A DNA stretch of 37,082 nt from Desulfobacteraceae bacterium (GTDB lineage: Bacteria; Desulfobacterota; DSM-4660; Desulfatiglandales; Desulfatiglandaceae), in NCBI GenBank assembly GCA_030613055.1, contig JAUWMR010000041.1, positions 1 through 37,082 on the forward strand. Direction: 5' to 3'. The notes below the pieces were generated by a model, which had not been told where the DNA came from, searched no databases, and saw only the letters and a list, made by a program, of their open reading frames with translations. Shown here one piece after another: positions 8,921-17,543 of the stretch; position 1 is the first letter of the stretch, and every line of letters starts with the position of its first letter. The translations under genes were made by a program, and so were the position numbers.

Positions 8921-10924
8921 CTAAATTTCCAATCCTGTGAGATACCCTTCCCGGATTGCATCCAGTGCCTTGCGGGGGTCTTTGGCATCTCCGATCATAT
9001 AAACTTCAGGAACAAGCTTTTCAATCTCGTCGGCAAGCCTGTTCTCCGATCTGGAGCCGGCGGCAATCACAATGGTATCGGCCGGCAGAAAATCGGAGCC
9101 GTCCTCCCTTTCTATTTCCAGACCGTCAGGCCTTACTCCTGTAGCCTTGGTTCCTGTCATGATGGTAACACCTAAACGCTTCAATTCGGCCATCACTGTC
9201 CAGCGTGTAGTAAGCCCGATATCTTTGCCTGCCTTTTTGATCATTTCCACGACTGTCACTGATTTGTTACCCTTGTTCAGCAATTCCGTCAGGGTTTCCA
9301 TGGATTCTGCGCGGTTGGCCATAAGGAAGTGCAATACCTCTGGCGAAAGTGTTCCCTGGTTGGCCAGATAGAGAGCAGTTTCCAGGCCTACAGCATTCCC
9401 GCCTAAAATGACCACGTTTTTTCCCACGCCAACACCACCTGCAAGTACACCCCATGCCTGGACTACATTTTGACCGTCGACGCCCGGGATGTCCGGCTGG
9501 ATCGGCTTGGCTCCGGTTGCTACTACAACTACGTCCGGTGCCATATCTTTTATGAGCGCGGCATCGGCCTCTTTATTGAGAAGGATTTCAATATTAAGGG
9601 CCTTCAGATTGCTTGCAAGGTCAGCGGGTGCCGTGACCATCTCTTGTCTTTGGGGGATGAGACGGTTCAGGAGCATTTGTCCGCCCAAGGTGCGCTCCTT
9701 TTCTATCAGTGTGACGTCATGTCCCCTCTCTGCCGCGGTGCATGCGGCCTTCATGCCGGCAGGGCCACCGCCGATGACCAGCACCTTTTTCGGTTCAAGG
9801 GCAGGGACGGACTTTAATTCACCTTCCATACCGGCCCTCGGATTGACTGTGCAGGTCACGGGCCTCATTTGGAAAACGCTGTCAAAACACCCTTGGTTAC
9901 AGGCAATACAGTGATAAATGAGGTCGGATTTTCCATCTCTGGCTTTATTGGGAAGATCCGGATCAGCAATAAGGGCCCTGGCCATAGTAACCAGATCCGC
10001 CTGGCCATTTCTCAAAATTTCTTCTCCTGTGTGAGGATCGTTGATCCGGTTGCTGGCAAGCACCGGGACTGAAACTGCGGCCTTAATGCCCTGTGCCAGG
10101 TAAACATAGGCCTGGCGGGGAACAGACATGGTCAATTGGGGAATACGCGTCTCGTGCCATCCTCCTGTGATATTAAAAAAATCGACTCCTACCTTTTCAA
10201 CTTCAGAGGCAAAGATTTTTGACTCACGGTTGGTATTTCCGCCTTCCATAAAATCATTACCTGCCAGCCTCACCAGCACCGGATAATCAGGGCCAACCGC
10301 TTTTCTTACCTTTTCGACCACTTCCAGGCCGAAACGCATCCGGTTTTCCAAGGAACCGCCGTACTCATCCTCACGCAGGTTGGTTAGTGGGGAAAGAAAT
10401 TGGGAGATAAGATATCCTGCGCTACCCAAAATCTCCACCGCATCAAACCCGGATTCTTTGGCCCGAACGGCCGCCTCTGCAAATTTGTCCTGAACCCCGG
10501 GAATCTCCTCCAGTTCAAGGGGGCGCGGGATTTCACCGGTCAGTTTTGAGCGGACGGCAGAGGCGGAAAAGGGCTTCCGTCCGCCAATCATAGCAGAATG
10601 GGTGTAACGCCCAGCCTGGTAGAGCTGGGCAGCAATTTTTACCCCGGAATTCTTAACGGATTCCGTCAGCCTCTTAAGCCCCGGGATATACTGGTCATCA
10701 CGGATGCATATCATGCTCGACATGCCGCCATATTCATCGATAGAACATCCGCCCACAATGATAAGACCCACTCCGCCCTTGGCCCGCAGGGTATAAAAAT
10801 CTATCAGGCGGTCCGTAACCTCACCTTCAGGCGTATACCCGAGGTGCATGGCCGTCATGACAATACGGTTTTTGAGTTCCATGTTATTGATCTTTATAGG
10901 TGAAAACAGATAAGGAAATTCCAT
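8921..10924 (-). CDS. NADH:flavin oxidoreductase, 2,4-dienoyl-CoA reductase (FadH)-like
   Basis: The start is the ATG at 10924 because AGGAGG sits ten bases upstream; an in-frame TTG at 10945 would place that site inside the gene. The 667-residue protein has an N-terminal old-yellow-enzyme barrel (FMN), a 4Fe-4S motif CIACNQGC...C (C339, C342, C346, C358) and a C-terminal FAD/NAD(P) region with IGGGPAG (384-390). FadH-type catalytic positions are conserved: GSAGYLISQF (Tyr 171) and GGWHETRIP (His 257). The family reduces conjugated double bonds of unsaturated acyl-CoAs or related compounds in the cytoplasm. The true substrate is uncertain because anaerobes carry many paralogues. No partner genes for fatty acid oxidation are adjacent. 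Confidence 0.9.
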   Translation of the reverse strand: MEFPYLFSPIKINNMELKNRIVMTAMHLGYTPEGEVTDRLIDFYTLRAKGGVGLIIVGGCSIDEYGGMSSMICIRDDQYIPGLKRLTESVKNSGVKIAAQLYQAGRYTHSAMIGGRKPFSASAVRSKLTGEIPRPLELEEIPGVQDKFAEAAVRAKESGFDAVEILGSAGYLISQFLSPLTNLREDEYGGSLENRMRFGLEVVEKVRKAVGPDYPVLVRLAGNDFMEGGNTNRESKIFASEVEKVGVDFFNITGGWHETRIPQLTMSVPRQAYVYLAQGIKAAVSVPVLASNRINDPHTGEEILRNGQADLVTMARALIADPDLPNKARDGKSDLIYHCIACNQGCFDSVFQMRPVTCTVNPRAGMEGELKSVPALEPKKVLVIGGGPAGMKAACTAAERGHDVTLIEKERTLGGQMLLNRLIPQRQEMVTAPADLASNLKALNIEILLNKEADAALIKDMAPDVVVVATGAKPIQPDIPGVDGQNVVQAWGVLAGGVGVGKNVVILGGNAVGLETALYLANQGTLSPEVLHFLMANRAESMETLTELLNKGNKSVTVVEMIKKAGKDIGLTTRWTVMAELKRLGVTIMTGTKATGVRPDGLEIEREDGSDFLPADTIVIAAGSRSENRLADEIEKLVPEVYMIGDAKDPRKALDAIREGYLTGLEI

Positions 10925-11014
10925 AAGATTAATCCTCCTGAACAAATGTACTAAATATTGTATGCGTTACTAAATATTTTCATCACCACGTTTCTCCGAA
11001 AGCTTTACTTTTTA

Positions 11015-11935
11015 TCAAACATCAAAGCCACCGTCATCATTATCCATTTCTTCATCACTATAAGCCCTCTTTTTCAGGATTACACGAATAAATGCACATA
11101 TGCTTAGAAGGGCCATAAAGGCAAATAAGATATCATACAGATGGTAGCTTAGATGCGCAAGCCATGTTATATTGCTTTTAAGGGAATCATGCCATTGTTT
11201 TTCAAGTTCATTTAATGGGATTGAAAGGGCCTTTAATATGGCTGATTCCGCGTCCATGCCCTTTTTCATATGTGAAAGAATACTCAGTATCGCTTCTTTA
11301 CCAAATTCAGCAATGATATACGTTACAAAACTTTTGCTTTCCTCGTAGGCCAGCAACAGGGACTCAGCTTTGTACGGAAATGTGTTTTTAAGCGAATCAA
11401 GGCGAATATATTTTCCTCTCATGGATGCCCTGTTAAGAAAAGAACGTTTTTGATCCATTATTATATCAACCATTCCGTCGCTTACCCACTGGCAAACACC
11501 CTCGTCCAGCCACCTTGGTAGTACAGGCTCTCTGATATGATGATGAAGCAGTAGATGACAGAGTTCATGTTTCAGCGTAATATCAAGGGTAAATGGTTGC
11601 ATATTCATCCTCGAATAATCTATTACAATGAGGTTCTTTGCCGGCACAGCAAAGGCAACAATGAGAGGGCTCTCGGCCATGCCTTGAAAAAGTTTTCTGT
11701 TCTCAAGGAGCAGCACGGTAGGCGCTACTGTCAGATCCCAGCCAATATTACTTTCAAGTTGTGACTTGACTGCTGGATACATAGCGGCGATCTCTTTTGC
11801 AGGTCTTTCCAGTGAATGTTCAAAATACACGGTGACATTGTTTTCTTGAAGAACACGAACATCCCCTGCATAAAGAGATCCTGCAATAAAAATCAGTGTG
11901 AATATAAGAAGAACTACAAATTCATTTTTCGACAT
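11015..11935 (-). CDS. Membrane-anchored gluzincin peptidase (peptidase MA-like)
   Basis: Counting from the ATG at 11935 (306 residues), the protein has an N-terminal hydrophobic signal (about 6-24), a zinc-peptidase motif HELCH (H123, E124, H127) and a downstream RWLDEGVCQW whose Glu 145 fits the third zinc ligand. A C-terminal membrane segment (about 262-285) is followed by an acidic tail. This matches the peptidase MA/gluzincin family, presumably facing the periplasm. An alternative TTG start at 11953 adds six residues. It is transcribed away from the DUF1343 gene. Substrate unknown. Confidence 0.8.
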   Translation of the reverse strand: MSKNEFVVLLIFTLIFIAGSLYAGDVRVLQENNVTVYFEHSLERPAKEIAAMYPAVKSQLESNIGWDLTVAPTVLLLENRKLFQGMAESPLIVAFAVPAKNLIVIDYSRMNMQPFTLDITLKHELCHLLLHHHIREPVLPRWLDEGVCQWVSDGMVDIIMDQKRSFLNRASMRGKYIRLDSLKNTFPYKAESLLLAYEESKSFVTYIIAEFGKEAILSILSHMKKGMDAESAILKALSIPLNELEKQWHDSLKSNITWLAHLSYHLYDILFAFMALLSICAFIRVILKKRAYSDEEMDNDDGGFDV

Positions 11936-11981
11936 TCCAATATTTTCGTCCAAGCGCAGCCCTCAGCCATTCTTTGTGGTA

Positions 11982-12008
11982 TTGACATACACTGCAATAT
12001 CATATTAT
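11982..12008 (+). promoter_or_regulatory. Weak candidate promoter for the DUF1343 gene
   Basis: TTGACA (11982-11987) and TATTAT (12003-12008) are good hexamers but the spacer is only 15 bases. The gene starts 78 bases further on, behind an AAGGG ribosome site. Confidence 0.35.
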
Positions 12009-12086
12009 GCGTTTGAACACTCTTGAAAAAAAACCACTATTTAAATAGGATTAATAAAAACACCGAAAAAACAGCAAAGGGATAAA

Positions 12087-13268
12087 ATGCCAGAGACAAA
12101 ACACGTCCTAACGGGTCTTGACATCATTCGCGAGGGAGAATGGAGAAGGCTGAAAGGGTACAGACTCGGCCTTCTCGCCAATCAGGCATCTTTAGATAGC
12201 GAGCTAAACACGGCAAGGGAAGTCATTACCAGGCTGCTTCCAGGCCAGTTAAAGGCCCTCTTTGGCCCGCAGCACGGTTATGACGGTGAAGACCAGGACA
12301 ATATGATTGAAACGGAACATTCAACCGATCCGGCATTGAGCATACCAATCCACAGCCTTTATTCTGATATTCGAGAACCACTTCCTCACATGCTTGACAT
12401 GCTGGACGTTCTAATAATCGACCTGCAGGACATTGGAACAAGGGTTTACACCTTTGCATCCACAATGTTGAATTGCCTCAAGGCTGCGGCCAAAGGTGGA
12501 AAAAAGGTCTTTGTCCTGGACCGACCCAATCCCATTGGTGGGGAAATTGTAGAAGGGGACCGCCTTAGGCCGGAACTCTATTCATTTGTTGGACCTTACA
12601 GCTTTCCCATGCGCCACGGCTTGACAATAGGGGAGATGGCCCGTGTATTTAACCATGTATTCGAACTGGATTGCGACCTTACGATCATACCAATGAAAGG
12701 TTGGAGCCGGAAGATGTTATGGAACGAAACCGGCTTAACATGGATAATGCCGTCACCAAATATGCCTTTTCCGGAGACGGCCCTGGTGTATCCGGGACAG
12801 GTGATCTGGGAAGGGACCAATGTTTCAGAGGGAAGAGGTACATGTCGTCCATTTGAAATTTTTGGCTCCCCATACATGGATACAAAAGCCATTAAAAATG
12901 CCCTGGACCCGGAGGCCGTAAAGGGCTGCTGTCTTCAGGAATATACGTTTCGTCCTACGTTCAACAAGTGGGAGGGAAAACATTGCCGGGGTTTCATGAT
13001 ACACGTGCTGGATCCTCATGCTTTTCGGCCTTATACCACCTCAATATGCCTGCTAAGAACCGTGATGAATACTCATCCCAAAAGCTTCGGCTGGAAAGCC
13101 CCACCTTATGAATATGAATATAAAAAAAAGCCCATTGACCTGATTATGGGCGACCCATCACTAAGGCAACACCTGGAATCAGACGCTACCCTTTCATACA
13201 TTAAAGAAAAATGGCAGGCAGATGTGGAATCTTTTATTAAGTGGAGGGAGCCCTATCTTCTCTATTGA
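12087..13268 (+). CDS. DUF1343 / NamZ-like (GH171) exo-beta-N-acetylmuramidase family protein
   Basis: The 393-residue protein follows the DUF1343 family almost end to end: LANQAS, LFGPQHG, SLYSD, IDLQDIGTRVYTF, VLDRPNPIGG, PMRHGLTIGEMA, GLTWIMPSPNMP and WEGTNVSEGRG. NamZ members release N-acetylmuramic acid from the non-reducing end of peptidoglycan fragments. There is no signal peptide, so this copy should act in the cytosol, perhaps in cell-wall recycling (inference). The motif that I recall as GPEHG in characterised members reads GPQHG here. AAGGG stands before the ATG. It appears monocistronic, with no muramic-acid recycling genes adjacent. Confidence 0.88.
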   Translation: MPETKHVLTGLDIIREGEWRRLKGYRLGLLANQASLDSELNTAREVITRLLPGQLKALFGPQHGYDGEDQDNMIETEHSTDPALSIPIHSLYSDIREPLPHMLDMLDVLIIDLQDIGTRVYTFASTMLNCLKAAAKGGKKVFVLDRPNPIGGEIVEGDRLRPELYSFVGPYSFPMRHGLTIGEMARVFNHVFELDCDLTIIPMKGWSRKMLWNETGLTWIMPSPNMPFPETALVYPGQVIWEGTNVSEGRGTCRPFEIFGSPYMDTKAIKNALDPEAVKGCCLQEYTFRPTFNKWEGKHCRGFMIHVLDPHAFRPYTTSICLLRTVMNTHPKSFGWKAPPYEYEYKKKPIDLIMGDPSLRQHLESDATLSYIKEKWQADVESFIKWREPYLLY

Positions 13269-13337
13269 ACTTAGGGAGTTCGCCTCATATGGTAAGCGGT
13301 AAACCGTCAGATTCTTTCAGGGGAGAGTTTACGGGAA

Positions 13338-13544
13338 TCACATGGTTTTAAGGAGTTGTTTACCGATTTCAATGGATTTTTTACCAAGTTTCTTGACAAT
13401 ATAGGACCTGACACTTTCGGAATGCATGGCCATCAGAAGAAGCTCTTTTATCAGCTTCCTCTCCTCTTTATTAAGCATCAATAACGCTGCTGTCTTATCA
13501 CTTAAGGCAACATCGGAGCCCTGTCTGGTATCACTGCTCCTCAT
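13338..13544 (-). CDS. Small helical protein of unknown function
   Basis: The 68-residue protein is not recognised. It starts three bases after the stop of a small helix-turn-helix gene, with a GAGG-like context, so the two are probably one operon. The sequence is predicted largely helical, with a basic C-terminal half (KEERKLIKELL, then SYIVKKLGKKSIEIGKQLL). It has no membrane segment or cysteine. The linkage suggests a partner of the DNA-binding protein, but this is inference only. Confidence 0.6.
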   Translation of the reverse strand: MRSSDTRQGSDVALSDKTAALLMLNKEERKLIKELLLMAMHSESVRSYIVKKLGKKSIEIGKQLLKTM

Positions 13545-13547
13545 GAA

Positions 13548-13718
13548 TTATTTCGTCTGCCCCCCGCTGATCCATCTGTCGATAGCTTCCTTATCGAATC
13601 GCCAGACCCTTCCGATCCGGATCGCAGGAATCTTGCCCTCAGCAGCATACTTACAGATGGTTATCTCATGTAACTTTAAATACTTGGCGAGTTCCTTGGT
13701 TGTCATAATCTCCGGCAT
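13548..13718 (-). CDS. Excisionase-type helix-turn-helix protein (56 aa)
   Basis: Reading the minus strand from the ATG at 13718 gives a 56-residue protein with the complete excisionase/HTH_17 pattern: TTKELAKYLKL, then YAAEGKIPAIRIGRVWRF and AIDRWI. AAGGAG precedes the ATG. The family includes phage and plasmid excisionases and small regulators. No integrase, attachment site or phage gene is nearby, so it is more likely a regulator or a relic. It is followed after three bases by the 68-residue gene, with which it forms a two-gene unit. Confidence 0.85.
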   Translation of the reverse strand: MPEIMTTKELAKYLKLHEITICKYAAEGKIPAIRIGRVWRFDKEAIDRWISGGQTK

Positions 13719-13909
13719 AATACACTCCTTTACTCTCTTTTAATATGATCAATGTCAGGTAATCAATTAAATTTATCTTTAGTACCAAAAAGCTTCAAAG
13801 TCAATAAAAAATCTGTTAATAATGAATAAAAATATCTTAACCTCATTCATTTGGTTTGTATTGCATATTTCCAAGTTTTATTCTGAAAGATTAAGAATAG
13901 GAACCGTTT

Positions 13910-14530
13910 ATGAAAGCCAAAAAGCTTCTCCTTGTTGCTTTTCTGTCAACTGTCTGTCTTTCACTTACGCCCATTTCATACCATAAGGTGAAATTCATAA
14001 ATGACGGTGATACCATTACTCTTGATAGTGGAGACCGGGTAAGATACTTAGGAATCGATGCGCCGGAGGTCGATCATGGAGGTGGGAAAAGCGAATTTAT
14101 GGCTGAAGCTGCCAGAGATTTCAACTCCGGGTTGGTGAATAAGGCACGTGTGAGACTGGAATTTGATCACGAAAAAAGAGATAGACACGGGCGTTTTTTG
14201 GCTTACGTGTTTTTGCAAAACGGGGAAATGATCAATGCGCTTTTAGTGCGAAAAGGCCTTGCCCATGTCATGTCAAAAAGGCCTAATTTCAAGTATAGAA
14301 AGATCCTTCTTCACTGCCAGCGAAAAGCCATGCAAGATAAGACCGGAATATGGAGCAGGCCTTTAAGAAGCGGGGAAGGTTTCTATTTGGGGAACCGCTA
14401 TTCTTACCGGTTTCACCGCCCAGATTGCCCATTTGGCCGGAAAATATATGAAAAGAATCTTGTAAGATTCAAATCCTTTTTTGATGCCTTCTGGGCAGGA
14501 TACAGCCCTTGCAAGCGATGTATGCGCTGA
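13910..14530 (+). CDS. Secreted thermonuclease (SNase family) with C-terminal metal-binding motif
   Basis: The 206-residue protein has a signal peptide (about 1-23) and a staphylococcal-nuclease domain. The active-site pattern is intact: NDGDT (D32, D34), RYLGIDAPE (R45, E53) and RHGRFLAY (R95), corresponding to R35, E43 and R87 of the S. aureus enzyme. The C-terminal tail carries HRPDC (H169, C173) and CKRC (C201, C204), a likely zinc site seen in some bacterial SNases. It should be a calcium-dependent nuclease outside the cytoplasm. It is convergent with the ClC gene, with a 47-bp gap. Confidence 0.9.
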   Translation: MKAKKLLLVAFLSTVCLSLTPISYHKVKFINDGDTITLDSGDRVRYLGIDAPEVDHGGGKSEFMAEAARDFNSGLVNKARVRLEFDHEKRDRHGRFLAYVFLQNGEMINALLVRKGLAHVMSKRPNFKYRKILLHCQRKAMQDKTGIWSRPLRSGEGFYLGNRYSYRFHRPDCPFGRKIYEKNLVRFKSFFDAFWAGYSPCKRCMR

Positions 14531-14577
14531 AATCAGGGGCCTGCTCAAAGGTTGCGCTGGATTAGTCGCTTTCCATC

Positions 14578-16335
14578 CTACTCATTAAGCACGGACTTTT
14601 TGATAACGGCCTTGTTATACGCACCGATGATGTCCCTGCGCGTTAAAACCCCCAATAATTCCAGGGGATTATCTGGAGATACGACTGGCAGAATAGAAAA
14701 ATCCTTCAATGTAATCTTCTCTAAGGCGCTATAAAGATTATCGTCAATGGAGACTGTAACAACATCCGGCGTAGCAAGGTCTTTGGCCACAATCAGATCT
14801 TTCAAATTCTCGTCAAAAACGGCATCACGATAATCAAGAAACGAAAGGATCCCCGTCAGATTCCCGTCTTTGTTTACAATAGGAAAGCTGTTATATTTAC
14901 TCTTTGATATCTTTTTGGAGAATTCTCTCAGGCTTATGCTTTCAGATATTGTCTCTGCTTCCGGATTCATGACGTCTTTTACAGGCATTGCCTTTAGAAC
15001 GTTGACCTCCTTTCCCCCCCTGATGTTTATTCCTCTTCTTGCCAGTTTTAGTGTATAGATTGAGTCCTCCAATAACTGGCCACTTGCCAGCGAGCCCACG
15101 ATACACGCAATCATAAGTGGAAGGATAATTTTGTAGTCGCCGGTCATCTCAAAGAGGATCAATATAGCGCTTAAAGGACCATGAGTAGTCCCGCTCACCA
15201 CAGCCCCCATGCCTACAATACTGTATGCCCCGGGAGAGGCTGTCATCGCGGGAAAAAGTTTGTGTACAATCATCCCGAAAAAGCCTCCCGCCATGGCTCC
15301 CATAAACAAAGAAGGGGCAAAAATACCTCCAGAGCCTCCCGAACCAATGGTAATAGATGTGGCTAATATTTTACAAAGGACCAGAACAAACATGAGCCAC
15401 CAGGAAAGCTCTTGCGCAAGAGATAAATCGATACCGCCATAACCAACACCTAAGATATGGGGGAATGCAAGACCCATAAAGCCCAAGATTAATCCACCTA
15501 AAGCAGCCTTGAGATATTCAGGAAATTTTATGTCGTCGAAGAAGTCTTCCAGTCGGTACAGCACAGTAGTGAAACTAACGGCCACCAGTGCACAGAAAAG
15601 GCCCAGGATAACATAGACCGGAAACTCCCAGGCGCTTACGAGTTCGTAGGGAGGGACTATGAATGCAGGGACATCCCCCAAGAAATGGCGGGAAACGGCC
15701 GTAGCCACTACTGAGGAGATAACGATTGGGCTGAATGTGGCAAGGCCAAAATCACCAAGGACAACCTCAAGGGCAAACATGGACCCGGCGATGGGGGCAT
15801 TAAAAGTAGCAGCGATACCGGCCGCGGCCCCACAACCCACGAGGGTCCTGATCCGATCCCCTGAAACTTTCAAAAACTGGCCTATGGTCGATCCAATGGC
15901 AGATCCTATTTGAACGATTGGACCTTCCCTTCCAACGGAGCCCCCGGTTCCGATACAGATGGCAGATGCCATAGACTTTATCAAAACGATCCGTTTTCTT
16001 ATTATTCCACTTCTAAGGGCAACGGCCTCCATGACCTCAGGGACACCGTGTCCTTTTGCTTCTCTGGCAAAAAAATAGACAAGAGGGCCTACGACCAATC
16101 CGCCTGCAGCTGGAACCCATACCCTAAGATACCATGGGGTCGCCTGGGCCAGATCAAGCAGATTACCGTCAGCCCCATAAGATATTGATTGAAACAAGAG
16201 TATTAGATAGCGAAAGCCAACCGCTCCGAGACCGCCGGCCAGTCCAACAAAAACAGCCAGCACGGCCATTGTGGTGTGTTCGCTGGTTCTAAGTATTGTG
16301 AGAATGCTTTGTTTGTAAGAGGATTTATGGTTCAC
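14578..16335 (-). CDS. ClC-family chloride transport protein with two CBS domains
   Basis: The 585-residue membrane protein has the ClC signatures GHGVPE (95-100, in place of GSGIP), GREGP (135-139, gating Glu 137) and GIFAPSLFMG, followed by a pair of cytoplasmic CBS domains (about 445-575). At the site of the E. coli exchanger's internal proton glutamate (E203) this protein has Val in FALEVVLGD, the state found in ClC channels rather than exchangers. The selectivity-filter Ser is His. It may therefore be a channel, or carry another anion, gated by nucleotide binding to the CBS pair (inference). The ATG has no strong ribosome site. The gene follows cpoB by 193 bp. Confidence 0.92.
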   Translation of the reverse strand: MNHKSSYKQSILTILRTSEHTTMAVLAVFVGLAGGLGAVGFRYLILLFQSISYGADGNLLDLAQATPWYLRVWVPAAGGLVVGPLVYFFAREAKGHGVPEVMEAVALRSGIIRKRIVLIKSMASAICIGTGGSVGREGPIVQIGSAIGSTIGQFLKVSGDRIRTLVGCGAAAGIAATFNAPIAGSMFALEVVLGDFGLATFSPIVISSVVATAVSRHFLGDVPAFIVPPYELVSAWEFPVYVILGLFCALVAVSFTTVLYRLEDFFDDIKFPEYLKAALGGLILGFMGLAFPHILGVGYGGIDLSLAQELSWWLMFVLVLCKILATSITIGSGGSGGIFAPSLFMGAMAGGFFGMIVHKLFPAMTASPGAYSIVGMGAVVSGTTHGPLSAILILFEMTGDYKIILPLMIACIVGSLASGQLLEDSIYTLKLARRGINIRGGKEVNVLKAMPVKDVMNPEAETISESISLREFSKKISKSKYNSFPIVNKDGNLTGILSFLDYRDAVFDENLKDLIVAKDLATPDVVTVSIDDNLYSALEKITLKDFSILPVVSPDNPLELLGVLTRRDIIGAYNKAVIKKSVLNE

Positions 16336-16472
16336 TTGTTTATGGAGGGATATTTTAAAATGCAGCGATGCGAGTAATAATTATCCACGGACTTTCTCGT
16401 TTTTTTTGTGGCATCAGCAAAAATCACGTAAACCCAGCAAGTTAGGTTGAATGTTGATCGCTAACAGCTCCC

Positions 16473-16493
16473 CCAGGAATCTTCGATTTCTGG
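16473..16493. other. Hairpin between cpoB and the ClC gene
   Basis: CCAGGAATC and GATTTCTGG form a nine-pair stem (one G-U) with a three-base loop, 36 bp downstream of the cpoB stop. It has no U-tract on either side, so intrinsic termination is unproven; it may stabilise the tol-pal mRNA end. Confidence 0.45.
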
Positions 16494-16528
16494 ATGGAAA
16501 CCAGTTATCTTTTCAGTTATTACGATTA

Positions 16529-17431
16529 CTATTTAAGTGTTTTAAGCTTGGCCCTTGCCACCCCGGCTTCACTCGAATTGGGATGTTTTTTTATTACCTT
16601 TTTTAGCAACAGCCTTGAACTGGTTTTGTCTTTTATCTCGTAAAAGGCAATCGCCTGCCTGAGGATCGCATTGGGCACTTTGTTCCCTTTGGGATAGTTT
16701 TTTATCACTTCCTGGTACGCCAGGATAGCCTTTTCATACTGCTTCAGGCCCATGTAGGATTCCCCGATCCAGAATTGCGCATTATCAGCTAAGTCTGACT
16801 TTGGGTATTTCCTTAAAAAACCCCTAAAACCGGTAATGGCCTCCTCATATTTTCCATCTCGATATTTCGCGTGTGTCATATCGTAGAGCTGCTTTTCAGG
16901 AGACACCGGTTTTTCTTTTGGGACCGTGGCTTTCGGCTCAGGACCTTTCACTTGTGTTGTAACCTTTGGCGGGGCCTTTTTAGCGGGAACACCAGGAGCC
17001 TGTTGCTTGAGGTATTCTTGAATCCTTTTTACCTCCTTTTCCAGTGTTGCCGTTCGCTTGTCGAGATCATTAAGGCCCGCCCTCATAGCATCTTGCGCGG
17101 CTGTGTCTCTCTCAACGGTACGCCTGACAAGCTGACTTCTATCATCCACACGACTCGAAAGCTTCAGCATCTCTGCTCTGACATTATCAATGTCCGAGCC
17201 CATTTCCGCCTGACTCTCGCTGATTACTTTCAGTCTCGCATTGAGGTCACTATATTGATCCTTGTCAACAGATCCTTCAAGTTTGCTCACGCGGTTATTG
17301 AGGGCTACGATTTGGTCATTTAAGTACTTGGCATCCTGTTGCGTGGTGATACAGGAAGAAAAGATAAGCAGGAAGAGCATAGCCCATCCCACTTTTCCAG
17401 ATCTGCTTTTTGGTACAACAGAAATATGCAT
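16529..17431 (-). CDS. cpoB: Tol-Pal system coiled-coil/TPR protein CpoB (YbgF)
   Basis: The 300-residue protein has a lipoprotein-like signal (LLIFSSC, Cys 27), a coiled coil (about 35-140), a Pro/Lys-rich linker and a C-terminal TPR region (about 180-300: YDMTHAKYRDGKYEEAI, then FWIGESYMGLKQYEKAILAY). This is the CpoB/YbgF layout, which coordinates peptidoglycan synthesis with outer-membrane constriction. A lipobox is unusual compared with E. coli CpoB, which is soluble in the periplasm. It follows pal on the same strand after a 112-bp gap with a strong hairpin. The exact start is uncertain because no clear ribosome site precedes the ATG. Confidence 0.9.
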   Translation of the reverse strand: MHISVVPKSRSGKVGWAMLFLLIFSSCITTQQDAKYLNDQIVALNNRVSKLEGSVDKDQYSDLNARLKVISESQAEMGSDIDNVRAEMLKLSSRVDDRSQLVRRTVERDTAAQDAMRAGLNDLDKRTATLEKEVKRIQEYLKQQAPGVPAKKAPPKVTTQVKGPEPKATVPKEKPVSPEKQLYDMTHAKYRDGKYEEAITGFRGFLRKYPKSDLADNAQFWIGESYMGLKQYEKAILAYQEVIKNYPKGNKVPNAILRQAIAFYEIKDKTSSRLLLKKVIKKHPNSSEAGVARAKLKTLK

Positions 17432-17458
17432 TTGATAAACTTAATATAAAGTAGACGA

Positions 17459-17481
17459 GCCGGCCCTTAATACAGGCCGGC
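17459..17481. other. GC-rich hairpin between pal and cpoB
   Basis: GCCGGCC (17459-17465) and GGCCGGC (17475-17481) form a perfect seven-pair GC stem with a nine-base loop. No U-run follows on the minus strand. It could dampen read-through or protect the 3' end of the pal message. Confidence 0.6.
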
Positions 17482-17543
17482 CCATTTGTTTAATCCTGGC
17501 ACATCGGAGAATGTTCGTTAACAGAAAACAGTCAATATTCCGA

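Noticed and set aside
12011-12031. Third copy of the 113-bp repeat
   Set aside because: Only 14 bases (ACACTCTTGAAAAA) match in inverse orientation; the similarity does not extend to either side.
13548-13718. Prophage or integrative element marked by the excisionase-like gene
   Set aside because: No integrase, phage structural gene, tRNA or attachment repeat lies nearby.
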